Both the position numbers and the translations under genes were made by a program. Below, piece by piece: positions 15,916 through 24,251 of a stretch of 64,000 nt of DNA; position 1 is the first letter of the stretch, and every line of letters begins with the position of its first letter. The DNA comes from Paenibacillus_I sp035510375. Its GTDB lineage: Bacteria > Bacillota > Bacilli > Paenibacillales > Paenibacillaceae. The stretch lies in the NCBI RefSeq assembly GCF_035510375.1, contig NZ_DATKHG010000019.1; one strand, given 5' to 3'. The notes beneath the pieces are model-generated. The model made no database searches. It was not told the origin of the DNA and saw only the letters and a program-made list of their open reading frames with translations.

Positions 15916-16821
15916 ATGAGTCCGTTGGCCATCACCGGTTTAGGCTACATCGTCCTTATTTTGTGGAACATCATAGTTATTTTCCGTTACCGAAAAAATA
16001 TTCCGTGTATGACCGGCATGATGTGCTCGATGGTATTGGGCATGATATCCGGATGGGGCATCGGCAGCGTTCTCAGCGTTTCGTTTCCGGAACAATTGCT
16101 GCAGGTTACTTTTATCAGCATGCTCCTTGGAGGGATGACCGGCGTCGTTTCAGGCATGGCAATAGGAATAATGCCGGTATTGGACGGGCTGTTGGCGGGG
16201 TTCATGGGGGGCATGATGGGGCCCATGATGATGGGAATGTTTCCGGCCTTTGCGGGGGAAGCCGCCGTAAAGCTAACCGCGGTCCTGCTGCAGGGCGCTT
16301 TATTTCTGCTTTTTCTAATGCTCGGAAACGAACTGGCGCCGCATTTGGCCAAAACGGGCCAAGCTTCGTATATGAAACCATTCTATCTGTTTCTCACTTG
16401 GGCCGCCCTGATCGGCATGCTGTTCATCGTTGAGACGGAGGAGAGCGCAACGGCCGAAAAGATGCAGCGAATTCAAAATCTGCAAACGGCCTCGCATCAA
16501 CATGAACAGGCGGCCGGCTCCGATTCCTCCGGCGCAATGAGAAGCGTGCGAATCGAAGCCGCCGATTTTTCATTTTCCCCCGCGGCCATTGACCTGGTCA
16601 GCAATGAAAAGCTGGCTATTACATTGGTCAATACAGGAACTGTGGAGCATGACTTCGAGATTGAAGGAACGGGCATTCATATTCATGCCAAACCCGGCGA
16701 AACCGTACGGCAGGTTGTCGAACTGAGCAATACCGGGACCTATCGGTCCGTCTGTACGCTCCCGGGACACCTGGAAGCCGGAATGACCGCGGTCGTCAAG
16801 GTAAACACCCCTTTGTCATGA
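15916..16821 (+). CDS. Met-rich membrane protein fused to a cupredoxin domain
   Basis: A 301-residue protein. Residues 1 to about 175 form five or six TM helices with an unusual run of Met and Gly (GGMMGPMMMGMF), which suggests Cu(I) handling in the membrane. A His-containing linker (about 180-205, SHQHEQ) leads to a C-terminal extracellular cupredoxin domain (about 210-300). That domain has potential ligands in VEHDFEI, GIHIHAKPGE and YRSVCTLPGHLEAGM (Cys, His, Met as in blue copper proteins). GGGGG lies about seven bases before the ATG. A BlaI-type operator is upstream. A copper transfer or redox role at the membrane is likely. Confidence 0.75.
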   Translation: MSPLAITGLGYIVLILWNIIVIFRYRKNIPCMTGMMCSMVLGMISGWGIGSVLSVSFPEQLLQVTFISMLLGGMTGVVSGMAIGIMPVLDGLLAGFMGGMMGPMMMGMFPAFAGEAAVKLTAVLLQGALFLLFLMLGNELAPHLAKTGQASYMKPFYLFLTWAALIGMLFIVETEESATAEKMQRIQNLQTASHQHEQAAGSDSSGAMRSVRIEAADFSFSPAAIDLVSNEKLAITLVNTGTVEHDFEIEGTGIHIHAKPGETVRQVVELSNTGTYRSVCTLPGHLEAGMTAVVKVNTPLS

Positions 16822-16833
16822 AAATACGGCAAC

Positions 16834-16861
16834 GAAGAGCGGCCGGAAACAGCCGCTCTTC
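16834..16861. terminator. Hairpin between convergent genes
   Basis: Perfect stem GAAGAGCGGC / GCCGCTCTTC (16834-16843 with 16852-16861). It lacks a strong T-run on either side, so it may only pause or protect the 3' ends of both genes. Confidence 0.5.
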
Positions 16862-16881
16862 AGAGAAACCCTATACAGCAT

Positions 16882-17757
16882 TTATGGAGCGCGTCGACTC
16901 CATGTCTCACCATGATCCCGTGTTTCGTAAACCGTTAATTTATCCGTTACGACAAGGCCTTGGCCATTATCCAAAAAGCGTATCCCGAGAGGAATTTCCT
17001 CATTAAGATTCAGCGAGACCTCCGACCACGCAATCCTATCCGCCGACCGCTTGGCACCGCTCGGCGTTATGGCCATCACGTCTCCGTCAGGCATTCCGGT
17101 GACGGCATACACAGGCTCATCCAGCAATTGTTGCGGTTGGCCGCCCTTTGTAGAAAGGTCATAGGCAAGCAATTTTTGGTCCGTGCCGACAAGCAGCAAA
17201 TCGGGTTTACCCTTGACGCTCGTCATGGCAACCGTGTTGTTCGGAGCATTCATGAGGAACTGCCAGGATTCTCCCCCATCCCCGGTCTCATAAATGGCCG
17301 AGTTTTCAGCCGCCACAAAAACGAATAGGCGATTCGAATCGTTGCGGTCCATATGCAGCAGGTGCGCGTCGAGACCCTCAGGCAAACCGGATGTCAGATT
17401 CGTCCAGCGGGCTCCGCCATCGGTACTGCGCTGAATAAACCCGTGCCCGCTTATGAATAAGTTGGCGGGGGCGGCCGCATCGTACTCCAAGCCCATGACG
17501 TCCTGGTAAGCCAACGATTCAATACTGTCCCATTTGTCTCCATTTTGCTCAAAAATACCTGCGTGCGTGCCGACCCAGATCGAGCTTTTATCCGGAGAAA
17601 AATGAAAAGTATGCAAATCCGTATTTTGCCCCGGCTGGATGGAATCGGCCAAATTATCGTTGTCGGGCTTTAAAAGCCCCCATACAACGCCCGCCATGAT
17701 CAGAATTAACAAGCCGAGAAGAATCGTCTGAAAACGAATGGGTTTCCCTTTTTTCAT
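16882..17757 (-). CDS. Membrane-anchored BNR/sortilin-like propeller (F510_1955-type)
   Basis: A 291-residue protein with an N-terminal TM anchor (about 10-28) and an extracellular beta-propeller. It has repeated BNR/Asp-box turns: STDGGARWTNL, TGDGGESWQFL and TRDHGETWSRR. It resembles the F510_1955 family, often annotated as glycosylhydrolase by fold only, and commonly found in Bacillota copper loci. No catalytic residues can be claimed. The gene follows the VanY gene by 11 bases, so both belong to the unit behind the operator at 18792. Confidence 0.72.
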   Translation of the reverse strand: MKKGKPIRFQTILLGLLILIMAGVVWGLLKPDNDNLADSIQPGQNTDLHTFHFSPDKSSIWVGTHAGIFEQNGDKWDSIESLAYQDVMGLEYDAAAPANLFISGHGFIQRSTDGGARWTNLTSGLPEGLDAHLLHMDRNDSNRLFVFVAAENSAIYETGDGGESWQFLMNAPNNTVAMTSVKGKPDLLLVGTDQKLLAYDLSTKGGQPQQLLDEPVYAVTGMPDGDVMAITPSGAKRSADRIAWSEVSLNLNEEIPLGIRFLDNGQGLVVTDKLTVYETRDHGETWSRRAP

Positions 17758-17768
17758 GTCTTTCTCCC

Positions 17769-18707
17769 TTATTCGCTTATGTTCAAAAAACGTTCCAAGG
17801 TCAATTCATTTGCGCTTATTATTTTGGCCGCTTCTTCTCCGACATAGCGGAGATGCCACGGTTCATACGAGTAGCCGGTGGCGGTTTCCTGCTCTTTAGG
17901 GTAGCGGAGAATGAATCCGAACTCGGCGGCATGTTCGGACAGCCATTCACCCTCCTTCGTTTCTCCCAGTTCGGGTACAAGGCCATATCCGACGCTTCCG
18001 GCAGACACATCCATCGCCAGACCGGTTTGATGCTCGCTTTGCCCGGGGTAAGCACTGAGCTTGTTGGCTTCATCCTCGCCTTCAAGCTCGGCGGCGCGCC
18101 GGAAAATCGCATTCTGCGTCGTATAGGAACGATACCCGGAAACGGCCTTAATATCAATATCATCAGCCTCGGCTGAAGCAAACAACGCTTCGAGTGCCCG
18201 GGCTGCCTTCTCACGCAGTTGTTTTTTGGGATGGTCCTCGGAGAATGTAAAACGGACCTCCGGCACAACAAGATCGTCCGGTTTATAAGTCGGCGGAAGA
18301 TTTCGTTGTTTGTTCACGAGAACCAATACGCTGGACGGATTCGTAATAACGGCTTGTCCGTTTTTGCTTGGTCTTACTGTCATCTCCGGTGCGTTCGCAA
18401 GCAAAATCGCCGCCAATGAATCGGATATCCCCCATGCGGCGTTTTTCGAAACGGACTCCGACCGCGACGCGGAAGAAGCTTGCTCTCTGTCCGCATTCTC
18501 CACTACCTCGCCTGTAACCGGTTTATCGCCCCTCGGTGCCGGCAAACCGGGCTGCTCCGGTTTGACTGTATTCGCGATATTCTCGTACGCCTCCACGGGG
18601 ATCTTAAGGATCGCAAAGACGAGAGGTGAGTTTTGAAAGGCATATACCAGCCCGCCTGTACCGATCAATGCAACGATTAATGTCATAAAAAGTTTCTTGG
18701 ATCTCAT
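17769..18707 (-). CDS. VanY-type D-Ala-D-Ala carboxypeptidase
   Basis: I prefer the ATG at 18707 (MRSKKLFMTL), eight bases after GGAGGG. An ATG at 18767 with GGGAG is also possible. The 312-residue product has an N-terminal anchor, a Ser/Glu-rich linker, and a C-terminal VanY domain with zinc ligands in SEHQTGLAMDVS and EPWHLRYVG, plus the substrate-binding SGYRSY. It trims the terminal D-Ala from peptidoglycan stems. The promoter overlaps a BlaI-type operator, so like the MurE paralogue it appears to be part of a wall-stress response. Confidence 0.85.
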   Translation of the reverse strand: MRSKKLFMTLIVALIGTGGLVYAFQNSPLVFAILKIPVEAYENIANTVKPEQPGLPAPRGDKPVTGEVVENADREQASSASRSESVSKNAAWGISDSLAAILLANAPEMTVRPSKNGQAVITNPSSVLVLVNKQRNLPPTYKPDDLVVPEVRFTFSEDHPKKQLREKAARALEALFASAEADDIDIKAVSGYRSYTTQNAIFRRAAELEGEDEANKLSAYPGQSEHQTGLAMDVSAGSVGYGLVPELGETKEGEWLSEHAAEFGFILRYPKEQETATGYSYEPWHLRYVGEEAAKIISANELTLERFLNISE

Positions 18708-18786
18708 TTGATTCGCCCTCCGGCTGTTTTCGCAAACCATCCCGGCTTTAACGGAATGTTTCTTCATCCACCAGCTCCCGTTTTAT

Positions 18787-18806
18787 TTTATACTACAAAT
18801 TGTAGT
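18787..18806 (-). promoter_or_regulatory. VanY promoter with BlaI-type operator
   Basis: ACTACA-AAT-TGTAGT (18792-18806) is identical in sequence to the ccdA operator core. A minus-strand -10 box TATAAA (18792-18787) abuts it, with no clear -35. Confidence 0.65.
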
Positions 18807-18870
18807 TGTTAGTGGCCGCTATCGTCAACCTGGACTAACCGAATCAGGGGACGGTTTATTGAAAAAGAAA

Positions 18871-18897
18871 AAGACTGCCGGGTGTCCAGGCAGTCTT
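18871..18897 (-). terminator. Intrinsic terminator after the YHS gene
   Basis: Stem AAGACTGCC / GGCAGTCTT (18871-18879 with 18889-18897) followed on the minus strand by TTTCTTTTTC. Confidence 0.75.
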
Positions 18898-18912
18898 CTT
18901 CTATGTCAAAGG

Positions 18913-19140
18913 TTAATGTTTACAGCTTCCATGACCGTGATGTCCATGATGTCCATGATGTCCGGCGTGCTTTCCGCAGCATTCTTTCTGCTCCGCGTAT
19001 TGTTCCGGCGCGCCGTCAAATTTCTCCTTGCAGGCCGTCGCGCAAAAATAATAAGTTTGACCTTGCCAATCGGAGCGCAACGTACTGTCGTCCACCTCGA
19101 TGCTCATTCCGCATACCGGATCTTTTACATTGTGATTCAT
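18913..19140 (-). CDS. Small YHS-domain metal-binding protein with His-rich tail
   Basis: A 75-residue protein. The YHS domain begins DPVCGM (C10), has YYFCATAC (C33, C37) and ends at about residue 48. It is followed by a tail of repeated GHH units ending in GSCKH. YHS domains occur in copper ATPases and metal-trafficking proteins, and the His/Cys tail would add metal sites. No signal peptide is seen, so it is cytosolic. GGAGG precedes the ATG. It lies 45 bases after cysK on the same strand. Confidence 0.82.
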   Translation of the reverse strand: MNHNVKDPVCGMSIEVDDSTLRSDWQGQTYYFCATACKEKFDGAPEQYAEQKECCGKHAGHHGHHGHHGHGSCKH

Positions 19141-19185
19141 ACTCGGTTTCCTCCTTCGTGGTTAACGGTTTAATGTCTCCATTGT

Positions 19186-20133
19186 TCAATCCTGCTGAAA
19201 GAGTGGAGTGGAAAGATATCTTTCACCGGAATCGGGTAAAATGACGACCATCGTTTTGCCCTTGAATTCCGGACGCTCCGCGGCCGCCGCAGCGGCGTGC
19301 AAGGCGGCCCCGGAAGATATACCGACCAATATGCCTTCTTCTTTGGCAATCGTTCTTGCCGCCTTGAAGGCATCTTCATTGTCGATCCGAATCACCTCGT
19401 CGAATATCTCGACATTCAGCACCGGCGGAACAAACCCTGCGCCGATTCCTTGAATTTTGTGCGGTCCGGCGGCTCCGCCCGATAATACGGGGGAAGCGGC
19501 AGGTTCCACCGCTATGGCGTAGAAAGCCGAATTTCTCTGTTTGAGCACTTCGGCTACGCCGGTAATGGTTCCTCCCGTTCCGATCCCGCTGACGAGAATA
19601 TCCGCTTGTCCACCCGTATCCGCCCATATTTCTTCGGCGGTCGTCCTGCGGTGGATCTCGGGATTTTCCGCATTGCGGAATTGCTGCGGCATATAGGCTT
19701 TCGGCGCTTGGTCCGCCAGTTCCTTCGCTGTTTCAATCGCCCCTTTCATACCCTTGGACCCTTCGGTTAAAACCAATTCCGCGCCCAATGCTTGGAGCAG
19801 GTTCCGGCGTTCGACGCTCATCGTCTCAGGCATGACCAATTTACAGCGATAGCCTTTGGCGGCACACACAAAAGCGAGCGCAATTCCCGTATTGCCGCTG
19901 GTCGGCTCAATAATAAGCGTATCCCTGTCGATCAGGCCCCGCTGCTCCGCAGACTCGATCATGGCAAACCCGATTCGGTCTTTCACGCTGCCCAGCGGGT
20001 TAAAATACTCCAATTTCCCAAGAACTTCAACGCCGGTCCGGTCGCTGATTTGATTCAGACGAATCAATGGCGTGTGACCGATCAATTCCGTAATATTTCG
20101 GGCGACTTTGGGGCGTTGCACTAGCTGGGCCAT
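19186..20133 (-). CDS. cysK: Cysteine synthase A
   Basis: A 315-residue PLP enzyme that makes cysteine from O-acetylserine and sulfide. The PLP lysine is in GSVKDRIGFAM, the substrate loop in EPTSGNTGIAL, and the phosphate-binding loop in GIGTGGTITG. Length is normal. It follows a CsoR-family repressor gene by 30 bases and precedes the YHS gene, suggesting a unit that responds to metal or sulfide stress and restores thiols. GGGAGG precedes the ATG. Whether it is the only CysK cannot be told here. Confidence 0.93.
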   Translation of the reverse strand: MAQLVQRPKVARNITELIGHTPLIRLNQISDRTGVEVLGKLEYFNPLGSVKDRIGFAMIESAEQRGLIDRDTLIIEPTSGNTGIALAFVCAAKGYRCKLVMPETMSVERRNLLQALGAELVLTEGSKGMKGAIETAKELADQAPKAYMPQQFRNAENPEIHRRTTAEEIWADTGGQADILVSGIGTGGTITGVAEVLKQRNSAFYAIAVEPAASPVLSGGAAGPHKIQGIGAGFVPPVLNVEIFDEVIRIDNEDAFKAARTIAKEEGILVGISSGAALHAAAAAAERPEFKGKTMVVILPDSGERYLSTPLFQQD

Positions 20134-20163
20134 CTGTATTCCTCCCTGTTTAAAATAATCCCG

Positions 20164-20430
20164 TTACATTTTGGAAAAGTTTTTCCACATAGAGACAAGC
20201 TGATGAATCTGTTCATCCCCATGTTCTTGCCACGTTTTATTCAATAAGCACTTCCGGAGGTGATTCTCCAATATAATAAAGCCGACTTGCTCAGATGCGG
20301 CGCGGACGGCGGAGATTTGATGAAGAATTTGACTGCAATTATGATCCTGCTCCACCAGCTTTACGATTCCGCGAATCTGGCCTTCGATAATCCGCAGTCT
20401 GGCGACAATAGGTGCTTGTTCCAACCCCAC
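20164..20430 (-). CDS. Second CsoR-family repressor
   Basis: An 88-residue all-alpha regulator beginning at a GTG with GGAGG five bases upstream. The core is RLRIIEGQIRGIVKLVEQD. Potential ligands are the Cys in HNCSQIL and the His and Cys in ENHLRKC. The spacing fits Cu(I) sensors, but the cysK neighbour also allows a persulfide-sensing (CstR-like) role, since both subfamilies share the two Cys. The retained His favours metal sensing. A weak site ACCC-N6-GGGT lies upstream near 20453. It likely controls cysK and the YHS gene. Confidence 0.82.
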   Translation of the reverse strand: MGLEQAPIVARLRIIEGQIRGIVKLVEQDHNCSQILHQISAVRAASEQVGFIILENHLRKCLLNKTWQEHGDEQIHQLVSMWKNFSKM

Positions 20431-20513
20431 TCACCTCCGTCGTTACGGTCACACCCGATGTTGGGTTTGGACCCCGGTTGAATGCTTCTTTCGCCGATTT
20501 GCGAGCCGCCGGC

Positions 20514-21041
20514 TTAAGTGGTAATCAGACCGTAGGTTCCGTCGATGCGTTTATACACAACCTCCGTCGAGCTCGTAACGCTGTTCAGGAACACATGGAA
20601 GTTATGATCCATTAGATTCATCTCGAGTATCGCTTCCTCCACGTCCGTCGGCTTCAGTTCGAGCTGCTTGACCCGCGTGATTTCAAAAGACGGAGACGGA
20701 TCGTCGGACATCATTTCCGCAGCGGGCACCGGAATAGCGGCGCGCCGCCGGAGCCGGCGGATCTTCTCCTTCAGCTTGCGCAGCTTCCTCTCCAGCTTAT
20801 CGGCAACCTCGTCCACAGATGCATACATATCGCCGGACCGCACCTCGGCCCTCACCCTCGCGCCTTCCAGATGAAGCATCACTTCAACCTTGTGCGTATC
20901 GTCCTTATGTCCGCTGACGGAGAACGTCACCACCGCTTCTTCGACAGGGGCAAGCGTTTCCGTGCGTCCTAATTTTTGTTCCGCATACCGTTTCAACGCA
21001 TCCGTGACTTCCATCTGCTTGCCATGAAAAACAAACCGCAT
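20514..21041 (-). CDS. hpf: Long-form ribosome hibernation promoting factor
   Basis: The ATG at 21041 (MRFVFHGKQ) has GGAGGGG nine bases upstream, so I prefer it to the ATG nine bases earlier. The 175-residue protein has the S30AE/HPF N-domain (about 1-100, with KVEVMLHL), a basic linker (ERKLRKLKEKIRRLRRR) and the C-terminal dimerisation domain of long HPF (about 118-172, VEEAILEMNLMDHNFHVFLN). It joins two 70S ribosomes into 100S dimers in stationary phase. Transcription context is unclear. Confidence 0.93.
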   Translation of the reverse strand: MRFVFHGKQMEVTDALKRYAEQKLGRTETLAPVEEAVVTFSVSGHKDDTHKVEVMLHLEGARVRAEVRSGDMYASVDEVADKLERKLRKLKEKIRRLRRRAAIPVPAAEMMSDDPSPSFEITRVKQLELKPTDVEEAILEMNLMDHNFHVFLNSVTSSTEVVYKRIDGTYGLITT

Positions 21042-21069
21042 AGGCGTCATCCCCTCCGTTAAACGTCAG

Positions 21070-21351
21070 TTAGTGGCAGCTGCGGCCGCCATGACGGTGA
21101 CCGGCGTGAGCATCGGGACGGGAACCGCCATCCTGGTGGGTGTGCTGTCCGTCTTTGTTGTGCTGTCCGTCTTTGTTGTGCTCGGCGTGATTGTGACGGC
21201 CTCCATGTCCGTGTCCGCCGTGCATGAACAAATGCATGAGAGGACAAGCGAGAAGTGCCCCGTACAGAAGCCATTGCCATTTCTGCAGTACAACCAGGAC
21301 AACGGCAGCAACGACAGCCGCGCCAATCAGTAATTTCCTGGAACCCGACAT
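21070..21351 (-). CDS. DUF2933-like small membrane protein with His-rich tail
   Basis: A 93-residue protein with two TM segments (about 6-22 and 24-42), the motif LACPLMHLFMHGGHGH typical of DUF2933 proteins, and a hydrophilic His-rich tail. The tail contains the direct repeat HNKDGQ twice and ends GGRSCH. The family travels with copper and silver resistance genes, and the tail probably binds metal. AAGGAGG precedes the ATG. It lies just upstream of hpf with 28 bases between, so read-through into hpf is possible. Confidence 0.78.
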   Translation of the reverse strand: MSGSRKLLIGAAVVAAVVLVVLQKWQWLLYGALLACPLMHLFMHGGHGHGGRHNHAEHNKDGQHNKDGQHTHQDGGSRPDAHAGHRHGGRSCH

Positions 21352-21487
21352 TTGAATCCGCCTCCTTTATCTTGATGCTATTATCCTATACAATCCGACT
21401 AAGACCTAAATGAAAGCAACCTTAAGGTTTGATAAGAATTAATTCCCGCTCGTCATTCCCCATCGAATGTGTCATGTTCGGCGTCGG

Positions 21488-21811
21488 TTATGGTCGTATA
21501 ATCTTCACCGAAAGCGCGACACGGCGCGCGGTTACGTTTCTTTTCGCATAATAAGCTTCCGACAGCTTGCTGATCTGGACACCTTTGCCGCTGGAAGCAT
21601 GCGAGAATTGATCGTCTCCCATATAAATCCCTGCGTGCGAAATTCCTTTGCCGTCCGTATTGAAAAAAATGAGGTCTCCCGGATGAAGCTCGTCTTTCTT
21701 CACTTCGGTGCCTACGCGCGCCTGCGATAAAAGCGGAGACGTAACCCGCGATTTTACCCCCATAGGTATGTAAACCCGTATTTCATCTGACGCTCGCCGC
21801 CGCTCCGGCAA
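21488..21811 (-). pseudogene. Truncated NlpC/P60 remnant
   Basis: About 80 residues align with the C-terminal part of NlpC/P60: LHPGDLIFFNTDGKG, ISHAGIYMGDDQF, and the end YYAKRNVTARRV, closely like the end of the gene at 13799. The N-terminal part with signal peptide and the FDCS catalytic Cys is missing and replaced by unrelated codons. No ribosome site fits. It is a decayed copy and marks the right edge of the accessory region. Confidence 0.75.
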
Positions 21812-21842
21812 TGGATAACCGTGTCGAAGCGCCTATTGACTT

Positions 21843-21890
21843 GCACTATATATTGGTGTACCTTATTCCTTGTACCTCTACATATTGTAT
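21843..21890 (+). promoter_or_regulatory. Paired NrdR boxes upstream of ribonucleotide reductase
   Basis: The cores CTATATATTG (21846-21855) and CTACATATTG (21878-21887) match the NrdR-box core CWATATATWG perfectly and with one mismatch. They are 32 bases apart, three helical turns, as usual for NrdR pairs. They lie 45-90 bases before the nrd start. Confidence 0.7.
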
Positions 21891-21931
21891 TGACCTAATT
21901 TTGTAACGACTGTTTTCGACAAGGAGTGACG

Positions 21932-24163
21932 TTGCCGGTGGATATTATTAAAAGGAACGGCCAGAAGGAAGAACTTATTTTTTCGAAGCTCAAAAAAGTA
22001 ATCGATTTCTCCTGCGACGGTTATGACGATTGCGACCCGCTGGAGCTGGAAACGGCGCTTCTGCCCTATTTCCGCAACAACATCACGACGAAGGAAATCC
22101 AGCGCACGCTCACCCAGGTGGCGGTCGAGAAAACAAGCATCGAACAGCCGGACTGGCAGTATGTCGCGGCCAAGCTGCTCGTGTACGATCTGTACAAGGA
22201 ATCCGCCATTAACCGCAAATACGGTTATTTCGGCTACGGGGACTTCTACTCGCTCATTACTTACTTGACCGAGAAGGGCTTCTACGGCAAATACATATTG
22301 GAGCATTACACCCGGGAAGAAATTCGCGAGCTCGGCAACTATATCGCGCCGGAGCGCGATTACCTGTTCAACTATATCGGGCTGAAAACATTGTCCGACC
22401 GCTATCTGATCCGCGGCTTCAACGGCGAGGTTCTCGAGCTCCCGCAGGAGCTGTTCATGGGCGTGGCCATGCACCTCGCCATGAAGGAGCAGGACAGGCT
22501 CGGCTGGGCCCGCAAGTTCTACGATGTGCTGAGCCGCCTGCAGATGACGGTCGCCACGCCGACGCTCGCCAACGCGCGCAAGCCGTTCCACCAGCTGTCG
22601 AGCTGCTTCATCGACACCGTCCCCGACAACCTGTGGGGCATCTACAACGTCGACTCGAGCTTCGCGCAGGTATCGAAATTCGGCGGCGGCATGGGCATTT
22701 ACGTCGGCAAGGTACGCAGCCGCGGCTCCAACATCCGCGGTTACAAAGGCGTGGCCGGCGGCGTCGTGCCGTGGGTCAAAAACTTCAACAACACCGCGGT
22801 CGCGGTCGACCAGCTCGGCGTCCGTTCGGGCGCAGTCGCCGTGTACCTCGACGTGTGGCATAAGGATATCCTCGATTTCCTGAACCTGAAGACGAACAAC
22901 GGCGACGACCGGATGAAGGCGCACGACATTTTCCCCGGCGTCTGCATTCCCGACCTGTTCATGAAGAAGGTGCAGGAGCGCGACAGCTGGTACCTGTTCG
23001 ATCCGCACGAGGTTCGCACATACATGGGCTGGTCGCTTGAGGATTCATGGGGAGACGAGTGGGAACGCCGCTACGAGGAGTGCATCAACCATCCGGAGCT
23101 GTCGAAGGAAGAAATTCCGGCGATCGACATCATGAAGCGTATTCTGACGAGCTCGTTCGAGACGGGCACGCCGTTCGTGTTCTACCGCGACACCGTCAAC
23201 CGCGCGAACCCGAACAAAAATTCCGGCATCATCTATTGCTCCAACCTGTGCACGGAAATATGCCAGAACATGAGCCCGACCGAATATGTCCAGACAACGC
23301 ATGAGGACGGCGTCATCACGACGAAGACGAAGAGCGGCGACTACGTCGTCTGCAACCTGTCCTCCCTCAATCTCGGTCGCACGCGTTCGAAGGAAGAGAT
23401 CGCCGAAGTCGTCGCCTGCCAGATGCGGATGATGGACAACGTCATCGACCTGAACCACTATCCGGTTCCGATGGCGGAAATCACCAACAAGAAATACCGC
23501 GCCGTCGGCCTCGGCACGAGCGGCTATCATCAGTGGCTTGCCCTGAACCGGATCGCCTGGGAATCCGAAGAGCATCTCGACGCCGCCGATTCGCTGTACG
23601 AGTGGATCAACTACTGCGCCGTGAAAGCCTCGATGGAAATCGCCAAGGAGAAAGGCGCCTACCCTGCCTTCGAGGGCAGCGAGTGGCAATCGGGCGAGTA
23701 CTTCGACCTCAGAGGCTACGACAGCGCGGAATGGCGGGCACTGAAGCAGGAAGTCGCCGCGAACGGCGTGCGCAACGCCTGGATGTTCGCCATCGCGCCG
23801 ACCGCCTCCACGTCGCTGATCGCCGGCTCGACGGCGGGCATCGACCCGATTTTCAACAAGTTCTTTATCGAAGAGAAGAAAAACGCCGTCATTCCGCAAA
23901 CCGCGCCTAACCTGAACGACGAGACTTTCTGGTATTATAAAGAAGCGCATCACATCGACCAGCACTGGAGCATCAAGGCCGCGGGCCGCCGCCAGCGCCA
24001 TATCGACCAGGCGCAATCGTTCAACCTGTACATCACGCCGGATTATTCCGCCAAAGCGTTTCTGGACCTGTATATGGCGGCTTGGGAGAACGGGCTGAAA
24101 ACCGTCTACTACTGCCGCAACAAGAGCCTGGAAGTGGAGGACTGTGTAAGCTGCAGCGCGTAA
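21932..24163 (+). CDS. nrdA: Ribonucleoside-diphosphate reductase, large (alpha) subunit
   Basis: This subunit reduces ribonucleotides to deoxyribonucleotides. The TTG at 21932 lies five bases after AAGGAG. A GTG at 21938 is an alternative, and the GTG at 21926 overlaps the site. The product is about 743 residues. An N-terminal ATP-cone (about 1-90) implies overall activity control by ATP/dATP. The catalytic barrel has the redox Cys in QLSSCFID, the radical Cys in NLCTEICQN, the partner Cys in VVCNLSS, and the C-terminal shuttle pair CVSC at the very end. The beta gene follows by 88 bases. Paired NrdR boxes precede it. Confidence 0.93.
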   Translation: MPVDIIKRNGQKEELIFSKLKKVIDFSCDGYDDCDPLELETALLPYFRNNITTKEIQRTLTQVAVEKTSIEQPDWQYVAAKLLVYDLYKESAINRKYGYFGYGDFYSLITYLTEKGFYGKYILEHYTREEIRELGNYIAPERDYLFNYIGLKTLSDRYLIRGFNGEVLELPQELFMGVAMHLAMKEQDRLGWARKFYDVLSRLQMTVATPTLANARKPFHQLSSCFIDTVPDNLWGIYNVDSSFAQVSKFGGGMGIYVGKVRSRGSNIRGYKGVAGGVVPWVKNFNNTAVAVDQLGVRSGAVAVYLDVWHKDILDFLNLKTNNGDDRMKAHDIFPGVCIPDLFMKKVQERDSWYLFDPHEVRTYMGWSLEDSWGDEWERRYEECINHPELSKEEIPAIDIMKRILTSSFETGTPFVFYRDTVNRANPNKNSGIIYCSNLCTEICQNMSPTEYVQTTHEDGVITTKTKSGDYVVCNLSSLNLGRTRSKEEIAEVVACQMRMMDNVIDLNHYPVPMAEITNKKYRAVGLGTSGYHQWLALNRIAWESEEHLDAADSLYEWINYCAVKASMEIAKEKGAYPAFEGSEWQSGEYFDLRGYDSAEWRALKQEVAANGVRNAWMFAIAPTASTSLIAGSTAGIDPIFNKFFIEEKKNAVIPQTAPNLNDETFWYYKEAHHIDQHWSIKAAGRRQRHIDQAQSFNLYITPDYSAKAFLDLYMAAWENGLKTVYYCRNKSLEVEDCVSCSA

Positions 24164-24251
24164 CGCGCCGCAGCTTTCCTTTCCGTTTCGGGCCTTCGCA
24201 GTGACATACAGCGGTGATATATGAAGATAACCGATATTAGGAGGCTTACCG

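Noticed and set aside
21878..23008. Long open frame opposite the large ribonucleotide reductase subunit (376 codons)
   Set aside because: It is the complement of a clearly coding, high-GC gene, has no family match and no ribosome site.
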